This document shows, piece after piece, positions 33,957 through 35,204 of a DNA stretch of 35,204 nt. The notes under the pieces are model-generated. The model worked only from the letters and a program-made list of their open reading frames with translations, did not search any database and had not been told where the DNA came from. Where the stretch lies: contig VGLH01000001.1 of the NCBI GenBank assembly GCA_016866785.1, positions 71,356 to 106,559 of the forward strand, written 5' to 3'. Source of the stretch: Candidatus Poribacteria bacterium (GTDB taxonomy: Bacteria; Poribacteria; WGA-4E; GCA-2687025). Each line of letters starts with the position of its first letter. Within the stretch, counting starts at the first letter, position 1. The position numbers and the translations under genes are program-made.

Positions 33957-35204
33957 CTATCCTCCGAGAAGAGCAGTCGGCTCAAAGGCAGGTCGGACGT
34001 CGCTGGCGTCTTCGCAGACTCTCAGCAGATCCGCTAGGTTGGCTCCGAGCGCCGCCGTGCATTCGGGACCCTCGACGTCGGCAAGTGGAACGAGCACGAA
34101 TCGGCGCTCCGCGATCCGAGGATGGGGTACCGACAAGCGCTCGTCGGAAACTCGCTCGGAACCGAACAGCAGCAGATCGAGGTCGATCTCGCGCGGTCCC
34201 CACCTCATCGTGGGAAGCCGCCCGATCTCCTGCTCGATCGCCTTGAGGGCAGCGTGGAACGCCCGAACATCCGAGTCCGTGTGTGCGACCAGCACCGCGT
34301 TCAGAAACCACGGTTGGTCCCGGTATCCGACCGGTTCCGTTTCGTAGACTCTCGATGCCGCCGAGATTTCGAAGCTTCGCTCCCGCAGTGCGCGGACGGC
34401 AGCCCGAAGGAACCCCAGCCGGTCCCCGACGTTCGAACCGATGCCGACGTAGGCGCGAGTCATCTCGCCGGTCCTCGCTGGTACATCCGGCGCTGCTGAC
34501 GGAGCTCCGTCGCCGATCGCTGCCGGTTCTTCTTCGGCGGAAGATTCCGCTCGCCGGGCCCATGGACCATCGCTCCGCAGGCGGTCGAGGGCAATCCTCG
34601 CCGCGTCGCGGCAGGCTGCTCGCTTCGTTGGGCCCACGCCCTGACCCAAGAGGAATGTACCGCCATGGACCTGCGCGCGGAAGTGCGGGGAATGGTCCGT
34701 TCCGCCGACCCGGTCGATCTGGTAGCGTGGCGGTCGACCCGTTCGTGCCTGCCAGTACGCTTGGAGATCGGAGCGCGAGTCAAATGCGTCGTCCTCGCCA
34801 GGGTCTGAGGCGACGGTCTCGAGCACCCGTTCGGCGATCCTGCAGGCGCACTCGAAGCCTCCGTCCAGATACGCAGCGCCGACAATCGCCTCGAATGCAG
34901 ACGCAAGTACGCGCTCTCGCCGCGAGGGATGGCTCGTGCCGATATCCAGCTCCGCTCGGATATGGAGGTCGATACCCAGCGCCTCGGCGACCCCTGCCAG
35001 ATGTCTCCGGCTTGCGAGTCGCGCACGTGTCCGGCTGAGGTCGCCCTCGGACGCACGCGTGTGGGTCGCGAGCAGCCTGCTGCGAATCGCCAGATCGATG
35101 ACCGCGTCGCCCAGGAACTCGAGGCGTTCGTTGTGGGAGTCCGAATCACCGTCGTCTGACGGCTCCGCCGCAGAGCGATGGGTCAGAGCGACCGACAGCC
35201 ACCT
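33957..35204 (-). CDS. rnc/folK: RNase III fused in frame to HPPK (FolK); N-terminal end outside window
   Basis: One open frame of 415 visible codons has no stop to the window edge. Visible residues 1-128 are an RNase III catalytic domain: ALTHRS (6-11), NERLEFLGDAV (25-35) and ASAFEAIVGAAYLDGG (101-116). Residues 140-209 are a dsRBD (SDLQAYWQARTGRPPRYQI to TKRAACRDAARIALDRL). A linker of about 38 residues, rich in Ala, Glu and Pro, leads to a complete 168-residue HPPK (from Met248: GIGSNVGDR, YETEPVGYRDQPWFLNAV, RWGPREIDLDLLLFG with the Mg-binding Asp pair). Ser102 occupies the usual metal-ligand Asp position. Either a two-enzyme fusion is made or folK also starts internally at 34463. About 15-25 N-terminal residues are missing. 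Confidence 0.85.
   Translation of the reverse strand, partial: RWLSVALTHRSAAEPSDDGDSDSHNERLEFLGDAVIDLAIRSRLLATHTRASEGDLSRTRARLASRRHLAGVAEALGIDLHIRAELDIGTSHPSRRERVLASAFEAIVGAAYLDGGFECACRIAERVLETVASDPGEDDAFDSRSDLQAYWQARTGRPPRYQIDRVGGTDHSPHFRAQVHGGTFLLGQGVGPTKRAACRDAARIALDRLRSDGPWARRAESSAEEEPAAIGDGAPSAAPDVPARTGEMTRAYVGIGSNVGDRLGFLRAAVRALRERSFEISAASRVYETEPVGYRDQPWFLNAVLVAHTDSDVRAFHAALKAIEQEIGRLPTMRWGPREIDLDLLLFGSERVSDERLSVPHPRIAERRFVLVPLADVEGPECTAALGANLADLLRVCEDASDVRPAFEPTALLGG
34461..34476 (-). promoter_or_regulatory. folK: Possible internal ribosome-binding site and ATG for a free HPPK
   Basis: The in-frame ATG at 34461-34463 is preceded by GAGGA at 34472-34476 with an eight-base spacer. Translation from here would give a 168-residue HPPK of normal family length (33957-34463). 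If used, the gene would make both the long RNase III-HPPK product and a short HPPK. Confidence 0.4.

Overview
The window is high-GC, gene-dense DNA from a Gram-negative (lipid A-making) bacterium. The organism is probably an uncultured member of the FCB superphylum or a Poribacteria-like lineage. This placement is an inference from gene content: an LpxC-FabZ fusion, a PorV/UPF0164-type outer-membrane protein beside a giant Ig-repeat protein with a FlgD-like/type IX-like C-terminus, a folK-dNK neighbourhood, a lone BNR sialidase-like protein, a PIG-L deacetylase and a xylose-isomerase-like sugar epimerase. No rRNA, tRNA, CRISPR array, insertion sequence or phage gene was recognised. No gap between genes exceeds about 205 bases; the largest gaps are 367-527, 8954-9100 and 33054-33255.

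Layout. (1) 1-1820: the N-terminal part of a PLP aminotransferase (minus), divergent from a bifunctional-nuclease (DUF151) gene and a PspA/IM30-like coiled-coil gene (plus). (2) 8953 down to 1822, minus: a likely operon of a small membrane protein, uvrC, two tandem YibE/F membrane proteins, a membrane-anchored TPR protein and a sugar isomerase/epimerase. (3) 9101-21116, plus: a long co-directional series of SIMPL protein, five-haem cytochrome c with TPR, PIG-L deacetylase, BNR sialidase-like protein, SLBB polysaccharide-export protein, a small unknown, a Rieske ferredoxin, NAD salvage genes pncB and pncA, and a lipoprotein Slt-type lytic transglycosylase. Most start/stop junctions from the sialidase onward overlap or nearly touch. 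(4) 35204 down to 21125, minus: RNase III-HPPK, deoxynucleoside kinase, the 2169-codon repeat protein, the PorV-like protein, a small Cys protein, mltG, lpxC-fabZ, lpxA and lpxI.

Themes. Region 4 is envelope-centred: lipid A synthesis (LpxA, LpxC, LpxI, FabZ), septal or side-wall glycan cleavage (MltG) and a probable secreted or surface protein with its outer-membrane partner. A good sigma70-like promoter at 25510-25538 appears to separate the lipid A/mltG operon from the PorV/giant-protein genes. The observation most worth following is at the right edge. The RNase III frame (catalytic domain plus dsRBD) runs without a stop codon into a complete HPPK (FolK) domain, giving either an RNase III-HPPK fusion protein or a nested in-frame folK start. 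The RNase III part also carries Ser where a metal-binding Asp is usual.
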